DNA of 64,000 nucleotides from assembly GCA_003054655.1 (NCBI GenBank), contig QAYZ01000011.1, forward strand, positions 124,001 through 188,000. Direction: 5' to 3'. Shown piece after piece: positions 27,201-33,994 of this stretch (its first letter is position 1; each line of letters starts with the position of its first letter). The notes below the pieces were generated by a model, which was not told the origin of the DNA, did not search any database, and saw only the letters and a list, made by a program, of their open reading frames with translations. A program made the translations under genes and the position numbers. This stretch comes from Spartobacteria bacterium LR76 (GTDB lineage: Bacteria; Verrucomicrobiota; Verrucomicrobiia; Chthoniobacterales; Terrimicrobiaceae).

Positions 27201-27605
27201 GACGGTGAACTGGGCGGGAAGCGGAGAGCCTTCCGCATTCGAAAATCGCGCGCCGTCCTTCTTGAAAATCGCGCCCTGGGGCAGCGGAAAACCAAAGCGC
27301 ACGCCGGCCTCCCTCCCGACGCCGGCCTCCTCGGTGAATGTCACCGGGATGCGGTCGGCGATGCCTGTCCCCTTTTCCGTCGCAGGCTCAGAAAAAGGCG
27401 CAATGCCAAAGGGGATCGCAGGACGCGGGCGCGGAAAGGCAAACGGAGCAGTCTTTTCCAGCTTGTCGGCGGTCAGCCCAAGATTGGCGGCTGACTCGTA
27501 TTTCACCCACTCGTTCTGAAAGCGGTACGCGTCGTCCTGAGCCTGCGCGGTGAAGGCCAGCACGCTGAGAAAAGACAATACCTGGAACGGTCGGGAGAGA
27601 ATCAT
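24267..27605 (-). CDS. Secreted PL26-like exo-rhamnogalacturonan lyase (PcRGLX/YetA-like)
   Basis: The protein has 1112 residues. A signal peptide (ILSRPFQVLSFLSVLAFTAQA) is followed by the N-terminal RIFT-barrel region (VRFGFPLPQGAI, TSRWPDGSIRWLLIES), a central beta-sandwich and a C-terminal alpha/alpha toroid. The toroid has the strongly conserved stretch GFFNYGDWFGERKRNWGNNE, then HSIGHTGVWEG and NGHTWADGMADAWCLTGD. Characterised PcRGLX releases unsaturated galacturonosyl-rhamnose from the ends of rhamnogalacturonan I. The extra C-terminal 250 residues look like a beta-rich carbohydrate-binding module. The start is ATG 27605; the longer frame to 27635 crosses the operator. The pseudopilin gene is coupled downstream. 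Confidence 0.8.
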   Translation of the reverse strand: MILSRPFQVLSFLSVLAFTAQAQDDAYRFQNEWVKYESAANLGLTADKLEKTAPFAFPRPRPAIPFGIAPFSEPATEKGTGIADRIPVTFTEEAGVGREAGVRFGFPLPQGAIFKKDGARFSNAEGSPLPAQFTVTSRWPDGSIRWLLIESRVKVEAKEAVTGYVSFAKKAPAQPKDNPLTLTQDDKTLQVSTGAVTVTIDKTRFNLIAKAVGASDKAEPAWQSDANGITLTAIDGTAYSTSALPPESVAVEESGPERITIRVDGRYGDGSGQSLMRYTTRLSFRRASPVVEVAHTHINDDLSHEFTDIASLDLNLVAPEPVTQVLANFPTPEDKGSRLASGRELSVFQSSDLESTWTIDGQTKPGGRTSGGWSIATETSGIGIAVLDFWQRWPKGFSAGKNRIRIGLLPKLPGPTFGDDLPYHLKFPFVSGNYRFKWGMSTTERLAIDLSGKIPRKELLAEIQSPLVAIVPASWYASTRALGNIPAPEGVQFELWDEFVSRSYEQHMDLARAQREYGFFNYGDWFGERKRNWGNNEYDLAHCFFQQFARTGNTDYFRLALRAARHQADVDIVHAYPDPRYLGANHQHSIGHTGVWEGPNRPKQATWSHAYDEHTDGTNGHTWADGMADAWCLTGDPRVAEATLELGEHLTWAIAPSFKSLGTHERSAGWSIKALMGLYRLRPDPDYLKAAGQIAAVAAKSQTLDLGGAWAHKLPPDHDPLQRVGNCPFLIGILLTALAEYQEQSGDEAIWKSLEASTAWLRKAWDAPRASWPYSADTEGRPTSPFYPAHLNPLVVNAIAYVAEKAGHRADMDMVLKSMVRDFAFIDREGFGKELAEQMNFTPDTLARMARFYAKNDPDAAPLLLSKAETRLRDEIIRDFPSSGDLWQRGPRDQSAAISLTTDAARPTVIRKPYGSARTDAQKSHLTVSNASGVTVFEREFSPNEKLDIPLEISGKAGDVFRLRMQDSITGAWRIAGDNIRTVLDARSKLHLAGIGQRRLSFFVPAGTSSISVSVSGIHQGEYGCALISPDGRVRAFLRGSNAGADPMIGGTLPQYSPGPLSYAPDQSQTNAIWELALWAAGDIICDIQGVPPYLAPNPENWFNPEATPATP

Positions 27606-27611
27606 GGAAGG

Positions 27612-27649
27612 AATTACCGTTAAATATACCGACAATAAATAGCTGTCAA
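27612..27649 (-). promoter_or_regulatory. Promoter and operator of the PL26-like gene
   Basis: On the minus strand a perfect -35 TTGACA (27649-27644) is followed after 17 bases by a -10 TATTTA (27626-27621). The shared motif AATTACCGTTAA (27612-27623, plus-strand reading) overlaps the -10 and a second partial copy (ATACCGAC) lies in the spacer. This placement suits repression by the LacI protein encoded at 30237. Confidence 0.65.
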
Positions 27650-27756
27650 AGAATTTGCCTCTTTCGGTGACCGCATCCCTCTAGCAGAGGAGGAATGAGA
27701 TGTGGGACGAGGAGCGGGAAAATAGAGGATACGCGAGAATTGGAAGAAAAACTTCG

Positions 27757-27785
27757 TTGATGAGAATGATAATTACCGTTATATT
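27757..27785 (+). promoter_or_regulatory. Promoter and operator of the secreted-protein gene at 27792
   Basis: A -35 TTGATG (27757-27762) and a -10 TATATT (27780-27785) are separated by 17 bases. The motif AATTACCGTTAT (27771-27782) fills the spacer and overlaps the -10. The predicted transcription start falls at about 27792, on the ATG itself, so the mRNA may be leaderless. Confidence 0.6.
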
Positions 27786-27791
27786 TCATCC

Positions 27792-28427
27792 ATGCATCGA
27801 AACTCCCCTCTGATGGCCTTGATGGCTGGTTGCGCCCTGTTTTCACTGACGGCTTCCTCGTCGTTGGCGATGTCGAAAGAGGAGCTGGCAGAAAAGCTGG
27901 CTCTGGGCGGTACGGCTTCCTTCAAGGAGATGAACATCCTTTACGAAAACACAGGCAAGGTTCAGACGCCTGAGGCCAACACGGAAAAGGCGTCGCAGGT
28001 GCGCATGATTCGCGGCGAGGTGGTGGGGAAGGATCGGCTGCTTTTTGAGGTGCGCTTCGATCACCCTCCGGTGCTGGATCGCTCGTCGTTCTGCCTCTAC
28101 ATCGACATCGACAACGACACGGCGACGGGGCGGCAGGACGAGGGGGTGCAGGGAGTGGACCTGATGGTCGCGCTGGAAACCGCGCAGGGCAAAGCGCCGT
28201 ACGTGCTGTTCAAGAATCCGGATTTCAGCGTGGAAAACACGAAGGTGCGTGCGGCGTGGGATGGGGCCAATCTTTACATTACCCTGGAGCTGCCGCTGCC
28301 GGACCAGGCGTCGGCTGCGCGCATCTTCCTGCTCTCCACGAAGGACGGCGGAGCGAGTAATTTCCGCACGGCGAACGATACGCTGCTCGAGCTGGTGCCC
28401 TCCGACAAATCCCTGCCTCCGCTTTGA
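27792..28427 (+). CDS. Unknown secreted protein of the pectin locus
   Basis: The protein has 211 residues with a signal peptide (LMALMAGCALFSLTASSSLA). I do not recognise the family with confidence. The segments VLDRSSFCLYIDIDNDTATG, GVDLMVALETAQGK and AAWDGANLYITLELPL suggest a beta-sandwich of the kind found in sugar-binding (CBM9-like) domains, where a DxDN-type loop binds calcium or substrate. It is the first gene after a strong promoter that carries the locus operator. Its stop is one base before the GTG start of the next gene, so the two are co-translated. Confidence 0.6.
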   Translation: MHRNSPLMALMAGCALFSLTASSSLAMSKEELAEKLALGGTASFKEMNILYENTGKVQTPEANTEKASQVRMIRGEVVGKDRLLFEVRFDHPPVLDRSSFCLYIDIDNDTATGRQDEGVQGVDLMVALETAQGKAPYVLFKNPDFSVENTKVRAAWDGANLYITLELPLPDQASAARIFLLSTKDGGASNFRTANDTLLELVPSDKSLPPL

Positions 28428-28428
28428 G

Positions 28429-29403
28429 GTGGCCGCGCTGGTCTGGCCCCGGCTTGCGCTTTTCTGCCTGCTGCCCCTGGGGGTAGTCGCGGAAGCGCGG
28501 GACGATGGCGGGTTCTGGCTGGGCGATGGATCGTTCCGCGCCCATGTGGCGGCGGATGCGGATGGGCTGAGGGAAAAGTACGGTCCGCGCTTTGATTCGA
28601 TCCGGGTGGATCGGGTGGAGGGCGGAGGGGTGGAGTTCCTTGGTGAGGAGGGGTTGGTCGATGAGTTCAGTTCCCGCTGGTCGCCGCCTCCCGGTTATGA
28701 TGAGGGATTCGAGGGAGGGTTTCTCAAGATCGGCGTCGGGCTGCTGCGGCGCATGCGCGTGACGCCGTATCGATTCTGGGACCAGTATCCGGTGCTGCAG
28801 GCTGCGACGACGGAGCTGGTGGAGAGATCGGCCTTGCAGGCGGTCTTTGAGCAGCGACTCGACGCCGGGCGCTGGCGATATCTCTATCGCAAGACGATCG
28901 CGGTCGATCCCTCGCGGGGACGGGTGGAGATTTCCTACGAATTTCAAAATACCGGCCGCGAGTGCATAAGCTTCGATCAGTACAATCACAACTGGCTCTG
29001 CATGGAGCGCGGCCAACCGTGGGTGTTTGCCACTTCGTTGCGCTCCGGCATTCAGTGGCTGGGGGCGGCCAGTGCTGTCGCGGGAGGGATGCGGTTTGAA
29101 AAAACGCCCGCTGCGCCTCTTTATTTCACCGCGGAGCAGAGGGAGCGTCCATTGCTGGGCTGGGCGAGGTGCTCCGATGGACGGCGGGAGGTGACGATGA
29201 TCGCCCGGCTGCCGGTGTCGCGCCTGTCGATCTTTCTGAAGGACGGATTTCTTGCCCCGGAGATCTTTGGGGCGTTCCGAGCGGAACCTGGGGAGAGCGT
29301 TTCCTGGAAACGCATCTACATCTTCCGGGCCGGGCGGGAGGCGCTGCCCGGAAAAGGAGAAAGGCAGGACCAGGTGTTGCTCCCGGTCCTGCCTTCCTCC
29401 TGA
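28429..29403 (+). CDS. Unknown secreted protein, possible mutarotase-like fold
   Basis: The protein has about 324 residues starting at GTG 28429, one base after the upstream stop, with a signal peptide (VWPRLALFCLLPLGVVAEA). Upstream codons in this frame overlap the previous gene and look antisense-like. The mid region, VDPSRGRVEISYEFQNTGRE followed by QYNHNWLCMERG, recalls galactose-mutarotase-like beta-supersandwich proteins, in which His residues sit near the sugar site, but the match is weak. Position in the rhamnogalacturonan locus suggests handling of a sugar or oligosaccharide. A hairpin overlaps its 3' end. Confidence 0.6.
   Translation: MAALVWPRLALFCLLPLGVVAEARDDGGFWLGDGSFRAHVAADADGLREKYGPRFDSIRVDRVEGGGVEFLGEEGLVDEFSSRWSPPPGYDEGFEGGFLKIGVGLLRRMRVTPYRFWDQYPVLQAATTELVERSALQAVFEQRLDAGRWRYLYRKTIAVDPSRGRVEISYEFQNTGRECISFDQYNHNWLCMERGQPWVFATSLRSGIQWLGAASAVAGGMRFEKTPAAPLYFTAEQRERPLLGWARCSDGRREVTMIARLPVSRLSIFLKDGFLAPEIFGAFRAEPGESVSWKRIYIFRAGREALPGKGERQDQVLLPVLPSS
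29361..29395 (-). terminator. Hairpin terminator for the PEP-CTERM gene, inside the 3' end of the convergent gene
   Basis: AAGGCAGGACC (29361-29371) pairs perfectly with GGTCCTGCCTT (29385-29395) over a 13-base loop. Read on the minus strand it lies about 27 bases past the PEP-CTERM stop and is followed by TCTCCTTTT. It may work in both directions. Confidence 0.65.
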
Positions 29404-29421
29404 AAGTCGAGCTGTATTGCC

Positions 29422-30144
29422 TTAAACTGCCGCGGAACGTCGGCGGGAGCGATAGATGCCTGCGATGGCTGCTCCGCCGACAAGGGCAAGCAGCGCTGTG
29501 GTCGATGGTTCCGGGACGGATTGGGCCACGAAGTTCAACGTGGAGGTGTTGTTGGTGTAGGTCGCACCCTGATCTGCGGTGTAGAAGGTGTCGCCGATGC
29601 CTGATTGTCCGCCGGTTCCAGAGGTGGCTTGAGTAAAGTTGATAGCCCTGTTGGTCGCGTTGCTGTCGAAGGAGAGTATGATTCCGTAGTTGCCGCCTGC
29701 TGCAAGCGAGTAAGAGTTTTCGAGATTGAAGGTCATGTAGTTCTCGTTGCCGTATGTGATCGGAACGACGGCAGATTCTGAATACAGTGGCGAAAATGGA
29801 GATGAGGGAGACGCGGTTAAGCTGGCGAGCGAAACGATGGAAATCGTCATATTTGCTCCCAGTGCCGTAGCGGTAACTTGGTCGCTGTAAATAAAGAGCG
29901 TTATCTTGTCCAAGCTCACCGCAGATGTCGTGGAGAAGCCAAATCCTACCCAGCGGTTGTTGCTGGTAGGCGTTGATCCATAGTTCCGAAGCTGGATGTT
30001 GCCAGTTGGTGTGGTGACGGTGTTGGAGCGGATCACGTCCGAGGTGGGGAGTGTGTCGGTAAAAAGGATGGTCGCCGCGGGGGAGCTTGCGATTCCGAAA
30101 ACAGAAACGGCCAGGATGATTGTCTTCAGGAGGGTGATTTTCAT
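29422..30144 (-). CDS. PEP-CTERM sorting-domain secreted protein
   Basis: The protein has 240 residues. A signal peptide (TLLKTIILAVSVFGIASSPA) leads into a Ser/Thr/Asn-rich beta domain containing RWVGFGFSTTSAVSLDKITLFIY, similar to choice-of-anchor type domains. The C-terminus is a textbook PEP-CTERM signal: VPEPSTTALLALVGGAAIAG followed by the basic IYRSRRRSAAV. Such proteins are recognised by exosortase and displayed or released with exopolysaccharide. No exosortase is in the window. The start ATG 30144 is preferred because the longer frame (30165) runs through the operator. Its promoter faces the LacI gene and carries two copies of the locus motif. Confidence 0.85.
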   Translation of the reverse strand: MKITLLKTIILAVSVFGIASSPAATILFTDTLPTSDVIRSNTVTTPTGNIQLRNYGSTPTSNNRWVGFGFSTTSAVSLDKITLFIYSDQVTATALGANMTISIVSLASLTASPSSPFSPLYSESAVVPITYGNENYMTFNLENSYSLAAGGNYGIILSFDSNATNRAINFTQATSGTGGQSGIGDTFYTADQGATYTNNTSTLNFVAQSVPEPSTTALLALVGGAAIAGIYRSRRRSAAV

Positions 30145-30149
30145 ATCAA

Positions 30150-30188
30150 TTAATCGGTAATACATTAAAAATTACCGCTAATTGTCAA
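30150..30188 (-). promoter_or_regulatory. Promoter and double operator between the PEP-CTERM gene and lacI-type gene
   Basis: On the minus strand a perfect -35 TTGACA (30188-30183) is followed after 17-18 bases by a -10 region near 30160-30166 (ATGTAT/TGTATT). Two copies of the locus motif face each other: ATTACCGCTAAT (30171-30182) and the reverse TTAATCGGTAAT (30150-30161). One fills the -35/-10 spacer and the other covers the start region, which suits tight repression and possible autoregulation of the LacI gene. Confidence 0.65.
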
Positions 30189-30236
30189 TCGTTAATTTTG
30201 TTGGCCTGAGTCGTCTGGGTGGGTACTTTGCGAGGT

Positions 30237-31199
30237 ATGCGGATCAATCAGGCAAAGATTGCCAATGAGTTGGGGGTGTCGGTGATTACGGTTTCGCGGG
30301 CGTTGCGGAACCATCCCGATCTGGCGGAGGCCACGAAGGAGCGCATCTTGGAAAAGGCGCGTGAGCTCGGCTATACCCGCCTGCGCACGCCCAAGCCGTC
30401 GAGCACCCTGCGGCGGGCGGCGGTGGTGTTCTATGGAACCTCCCAGGTCGATCCGCTGGCCTCCGGAGTGAGGCGGCTGATTTTTTTTGGGCTGCATCAG
30501 CAGTGCAAGGCGCTCAACACCGAGACGGCGATCGAGATGCCGTCGATGTCGGAAGTCCCGGCGGCGGTGCGCAATCGTTCCGTGGAGGCGGTTTTTCTCT
30601 TTGGCCGTTACACGGCGGAGACGGTGAAGAGCCTCGGGGACATCCCGGCGATAGCGGTCAGCAGTTATGCGGAAGGTATTGATCTTCCGCGCATTACGGC
30701 GGATAACTTTGGCGGCATGAGGGACGCGGTGAGTCATCTGGTGGAGCATGGGCACCGCCGGGTGCTTTTCATTCGCGAGGAGGAGCCGCTGACCCAGATC
30801 TTTCTAGAGCGGGAGCGGGGTTACGAGTGGGTCATGCGCAAGAACGGGCTGCCGGTGGAGGTTGCGACATGGAACCTCGAGACCGACCCCCGGCCGACGG
30901 TCCTGGAAGGTATCCCCAAGGGTTCGGCCATCGCATTTGCGAGTGACAGCCTGGCTGGGGCGGCGATGGATTACTTTGAGTCCAAGGGGTGGGAGCTGCC
31001 TCGGGATTGCAGCATGGTGTCCTTTGACGACACGGCCCCGGCTTCCCGGAAACTGACCTCTTTTTCGCCAGACTGGACCCTCATGGGAAAGATGGCGGCC
31101 GACCTGCTGCTGGCCTGGCCAGGGTTGCCCCGACGGACCCCTGTGGAAATTCGCGTCCCGGGCCGATTGTCCATCAAAGGATCGGTAGTTTCCTCCTAG
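30237..31199 (+). CDS. LacI-family transcriptional regulator of the pectin locus
   Basis: The protein has 320 residues. The N-terminal helix-turn-helix and hinge are typical: INQAKIANELGVSVITVSRALRNHPDLAEATKERILEKARELGY. The remainder is a periplasmic-binding-protein-like effector domain (LVEHGHRRVLFIREEEPLTQ, DSLAGAAMDYFESKGWELPRDCSMVSFDDT). The start is ATG 30237, preceded by GCGAGG; GTG 30219 is possible but precedes the fold. It sits centrally between genes whose promoters share the ATTACCG motif, so it is the obvious regulator of the locus, with a rhamnogalacturonan-derived sugar as the likely inducer. Confidence 0.9.
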   Translation: MRINQAKIANELGVSVITVSRALRNHPDLAEATKERILEKARELGYTRLRTPKPSSTLRRAAVVFYGTSQVDPLASGVRRLIFFGLHQQCKALNTETAIEMPSMSEVPAAVRNRSVEAVFLFGRYTAETVKSLGDIPAIAVSSYAEGIDLPRITADNFGGMRDAVSHLVEHGHRRVLFIREEEPLTQIFLERERGYEWVMRKNGLPVEVATWNLETDPRPTVLEGIPKGSAIAFASDSLAGAAMDYFESKGWELPRDCSMVSFDDTAPASRKLTSFSPDWTLMGKMAADLLLAWPGLPRRTPVEIRVPGRLSIKGSVVSS

Positions 31200-31254
31200 T
31201 TTTTGTCATTTTCCGAAACTTCCTGACGGTAGCTTTTTATTTCTGATTGATAAG

Positions 31255-31274
31255 TAACGGTATTTATCGTTGCT
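31255..31274 (+). promoter_or_regulatory. Operator upstream of the acetylesterase gene
   Basis: TAACGGTATTT (31255-31265) is the reverse complement of the locus motif (AAATACCGTTA). With its flank it forms an imperfect palindrome, AAGTAACG against CGTTGCTT (7 of 8 positions pair). It ends about 10 bases before the start codon at 31283. Confidence 0.55.
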
Positions 31275-31282
31275 TATATGTC

Positions 31283-32002
31283 ATGAAATTTGTCGGATGC
31301 CTTGGGGCGTGCGTTGGGATCTTTTTGTTCTCCGCGAGTGTTCCGCTGATGTCATCGGGAGCGAAGTCGGAGACCGTGGTGGTCCTGGTGGGGGATTCCA
31401 CGGTGGCGGACTGGGCGAAGGAAAAGCCTGCGCGGGGCTGGGGGCAGCTTTTGCCGGAGTATCTGGTCGGCGATGTCCGGGTGGTCAATCTGGCCGTTTG
31501 CGGAGCGAGCACGAAGACGTTCCCAGACACGGGGAACTGGCAAAAGGCGCTGGCGAGCGGAGCGCGGTACATGCTCATCCAGTTTGGGCATAACGATTCG
31601 CACGCGCCGGACAAGCCCGAGTCCACCAAGGCGGATGGGGAGTTCACCTCGAACCTCGAGCGATTCATTACCGAGGCCAGAGCCGCCGGGATCACGCCGA
31701 TCCTGGTGACGCCGGTGCATCGCCGGATGTACGGCGCGGATGGCAAGCCCTCGACTGAGCTTGCGCCGTATGCGGCCGCGACGAGGAGGGTGGCCGAAAA
31801 GATGAATGTGCCGCTCATCGATCTCTATACGACCAGCGGCGAGTATTTTGAAAAGATCGGGGAGGCGGGTTCCGTGGGGATCACGGTATCGGATACGGAT
31901 CGCTCGCACTTTACCGAGCAGGGAGCGCGGCAGATCGCGGGGTTTGTGGCCGTGGGGCTCAAGGACGCGTCGCCGGAGGCGGCCCAACTGGTGAAGCCAT
32001 GA
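31283..32002 (+). CDS. Secreted rhamnogalacturonan acetylesterase (SGNH hydrolase)
   Basis: The protein has 239 residues with a signal peptide (FVGCLGACVGIFLFSASVPL). SGNH blocks are clear: VVLVGDSTVADW with the catalytic Ser, NLAVCGASTKTF, the block III motif QFGHNDSH and the C-terminal DRSHFTEQGARQIA with catalytic Asp and His. The pattern matches the rhamnogalacturonan acetylesterase (RhgT-like) family, which removes acetyl groups from rhamnogalacturonan I so that lyases can act. The start is ATG 31283. Its stop overlaps the start of the following oxidoreductase gene by 4 bases. This agrees with the PL26-like assignment upstream. Confidence 0.9.
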   Translation: MKFVGCLGACVGIFLFSASVPLMSSGAKSETVVVLVGDSTVADWAKEKPARGWGQLLPEYLVGDVRVVNLAVCGASTKTFPDTGNWQKALASGARYMLIQFGHNDSHAPDKPESTKADGEFTSNLERFITEARAAGITPILVTPVHRRMYGADGKPSTELAPYAAATRRVAEKMNVPLIDLYTTSGEYFEKIGEAGSVGITVSDTDRSHFTEQGARQIAGFVAVGLKDASPEAAQLVKP

Positions 32003-33216
32003 AGCCGCGCATCGCTCTGGTCGGAGTATCGGGGTTCGCCGGGGTCTACTATGAGGACCTGGTGAAGAGAGCTGCCGCGGGGGGGATCGATCTCGTCGCG
32101 GCCACCGTCATCAATCAAGAGGCGGAGCCTCGGAAGTGCGACGGCCTGAGGCGGGCGGGATGCCGGATTTATCCCCGGTACGAGGATATGGTGGAGGCCG
32201 AGGAGGGGCGTATCGACCTCTGTATCATCCCGACGGGCATCCATCTGCATGCGCCGATGACCCTGGCGGCGCTCGAGGCGGGCTGGAATGTGCTGCTTGA
32301 GAAACCCGCGGCCGCGACGATGGCCGAGGTCGGGCAGATGAAGGCGGCGGAGGCCCGCAGCGGTCGCTTTGTGGCGGTGGCTTATCAGCATATGTACGCG
32401 CCGGAGACGATGCAGTTGAAGCGCGCTCTTTGCGGAGGCCTCGTGGGAGAGATCCAGGCGATCAAGTGCCTCGGGCTCTGGCCTAGGGACGGCGTCTACT
32501 ACGCGCGGAACGATTGGGCGGGGCGCATGAAGGCCAGGGGGCGGTGGGTGCTCGATGCGCCGTTTAACAATGCGCTGGCGCATTGGCTGAATCTCATGAT
32601 CTTTTTCGCCGGGGAAGAGGTGCCGCACGCGGGCAACCCGGTTTCGCTCGAGGCCGAGCTGTATCGCGCCCGGCCGATCGAGAGTTGCGACACGGCCTGT
32701 TTCCGGATCGGGATCGACTCCGGGGCCGATGTGTACTTCTGGGTGGGGCATAGCTGCCCGCGAGAGCTGGGGCCGGTCATGGAGATCCGGGGATCGACCG
32801 GGGTGGTCCGCTGGGCCGGCGGACAGATCTTTCACCGGGATGCGCGGGGAGAGCGCGTCTTTGCCTCGTGCAGCGACTCTCCCGCGCTGCGCAGGCACCT
32901 GCTGGACGCCGTCCTGGACCGGTTGAGAGGCGAGACGGTCTTCCTATGCGATCTGAATATCGCAGGCCGGCAGACACTGGTCTCCAGCACGGCCTTTGAA
33001 ATCGCGCCGATCCATTCCATCGAGGGCGAGCATCTTGTTCCCACTCCGGAGCAGGCTGGCGAGCGTCACATCGGCGGGATCGAGCGGGACAGTGTGCGGG
33101 CGTTTGGCGAGGAGAGGCTCTGGAATGAACTGTCGGCGGCATGGACCATGCCGTCGGCGAAGGCGCTCATCGCTCCTGCGGCCGAACCCGCCCCGATGGT
33201 GTCGCTGGTCCCTTAA
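31999..33216 (+). CDS. Gfo/Idh/MocA family oxidoreductase
   Basis: The protein has 405 residues. The N-terminal Rossmann domain reads IALVGVSGFAGVYYEDLV, then IDLCIIPTGIHLHAPMTLAALEAG and the catalytic-lysine motif VLLEKPAAAT. The C-terminal alpha/beta domain has WVLDAPFNNALAHWLNLMIFFAG. These enzymes oxidise or reduce sugars with NAD(P). It is translationally coupled to the acetylesterase gene, so it probably handles a monosaccharide from rhamnogalacturonan, for example a uronate or rhamnose derivative. The usual GxGxxG is replaced by GVSGFAG, and cofactor binding is likely but not certain. Confidence 0.85.
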   Translation: MKPRIALVGVSGFAGVYYEDLVKRAAAGGIDLVAATVINQEAEPRKCDGLRRAGCRIYPRYEDMVEAEEGRIDLCIIPTGIHLHAPMTLAALEAGWNVLLEKPAAATMAEVGQMKAAEARSGRFVAVAYQHMYAPETMQLKRALCGGLVGEIQAIKCLGLWPRDGVYYARNDWAGRMKARGRWVLDAPFNNALAHWLNLMIFFAGEEVPHAGNPVSLEAELYRARPIESCDTACFRIGIDSGADVYFWVGHSCPRELGPVMEIRGSTGVVRWAGGQIFHRDARGERVFASCSDSPALRRHLLDAVLDRLRGETVFLCDLNIAGRQTLVSSTAFEIAPIHSIEGEHLVPTPEQAGERHIGGIERDSVRAFGEERLWNELSAAWTMPSAKALIAPAAEPAPMVSLVP

Positions 33217-33283
33217 CCTGGGAGACCTGGGAAACTTAGCTTAGCGAAGCGGACCCTTTCCAAAACCCCGGCATGGGAGCTGT

Positions 33284-33994
33284 CTAGGCGTCGCTGTCGG
33301 ACTCGCTGCGCTGGTACTCGCCTCGCGTGAATGACCATGAGTCGCTTTTCCGCAACTGGCGGAGCATCTTGATCAGCTTGGACTCGAGCAGGAAACGGCT
33401 GTGAATGCCGAAGTGGGCGAGGAGGCGCTCGACATGCTTCTCCACGGTGCGGTCGGCGATCTTGAGCTTCTTTGCGATCTCCTCGTTGGTCTGGCCGTCG
33501 AGGATGCCCTCGGCGATGTCGGCCAGGCGCGGGGTGAGTCCAAAGGACTGGAAGTGTCCGTTGGTCAGCGAGAGCCGTTCATCCGCCAGCAAGGCGGCTT
33601 CGTAGGCCTTGAGGGCGTCGGAGATGGTTTTGCGCAATGGAGCGCGGAGGAAGGGCTTTACCAGATACTGAAATGCGCCCTGGTTCACCGCCGAGATGGC
33701 CGACTCCATGGAGGCGTTTGCGGTTAGGATGATGATCTGGGTAAACGGGGAGGAGCGCCGGATGGCCTCCATGATCTCGATGCCCTGGAGGACCTTCGCT
33801 CCCTGGGAGCTCTTGATCTGAAGATCGACGATCGCAACGGGAAAAACCTTCCTCGCGGCCGCCTCGATGCCGAGCTCTCCGGTAGGGTGCCCCTCGACGG
33901 TGCAAATATCTACAAGGAGGTTCTCGACGATCTGCGGGAGGTCGGGTTCATCATCGATCATCAAAATACGCGGGAGATCGAGAGAGGTGGGCAT
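33284..33994 (-). CDS. Response regulator with LuxR-type DNA-binding domain
   Basis: The protein has 236 residues. The receiver domain (residues about 8-130) has the acidic pair in LMIDDEPDL, phosphoacceptor Asp57 in VAIVDLQIK and conserved Thr and Lys in IIILTANAS and YLVKPF. The output is a LuxR/GerE helix-turn-helix at about 155-215 (LTPRLADIAEGILDGQTNEEIAKKLKIADRTVEKHVERLL). It is transcribed away from the PKS-signalling operon across a 674-base intergenic region, which makes it the best candidate for the transcriptional output of that phosphorelay. No kinase is encoded beside it on its own strand. Confidence 0.88.
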   Translation of the reverse strand: MPTSLDLPRILMIDDEPDLPQIVENLLVDICTVEGHPTGELGIEAAARKVFPVAIVDLQIKSSQGAKVLQGIEIMEAIRRSSPFTQIIILTANASMESAISAVNQGAFQYLVKPFLRAPLRKTISDALKAYEAALLADERLSLTNGHFQSFGLTPRLADIAEGILDGQTNEEIAKKLKIADRTVEKHVERLLAHFGIHSRFLLESKLIKMLRQLRKSDSWSFTRGEYQRSESDSDA

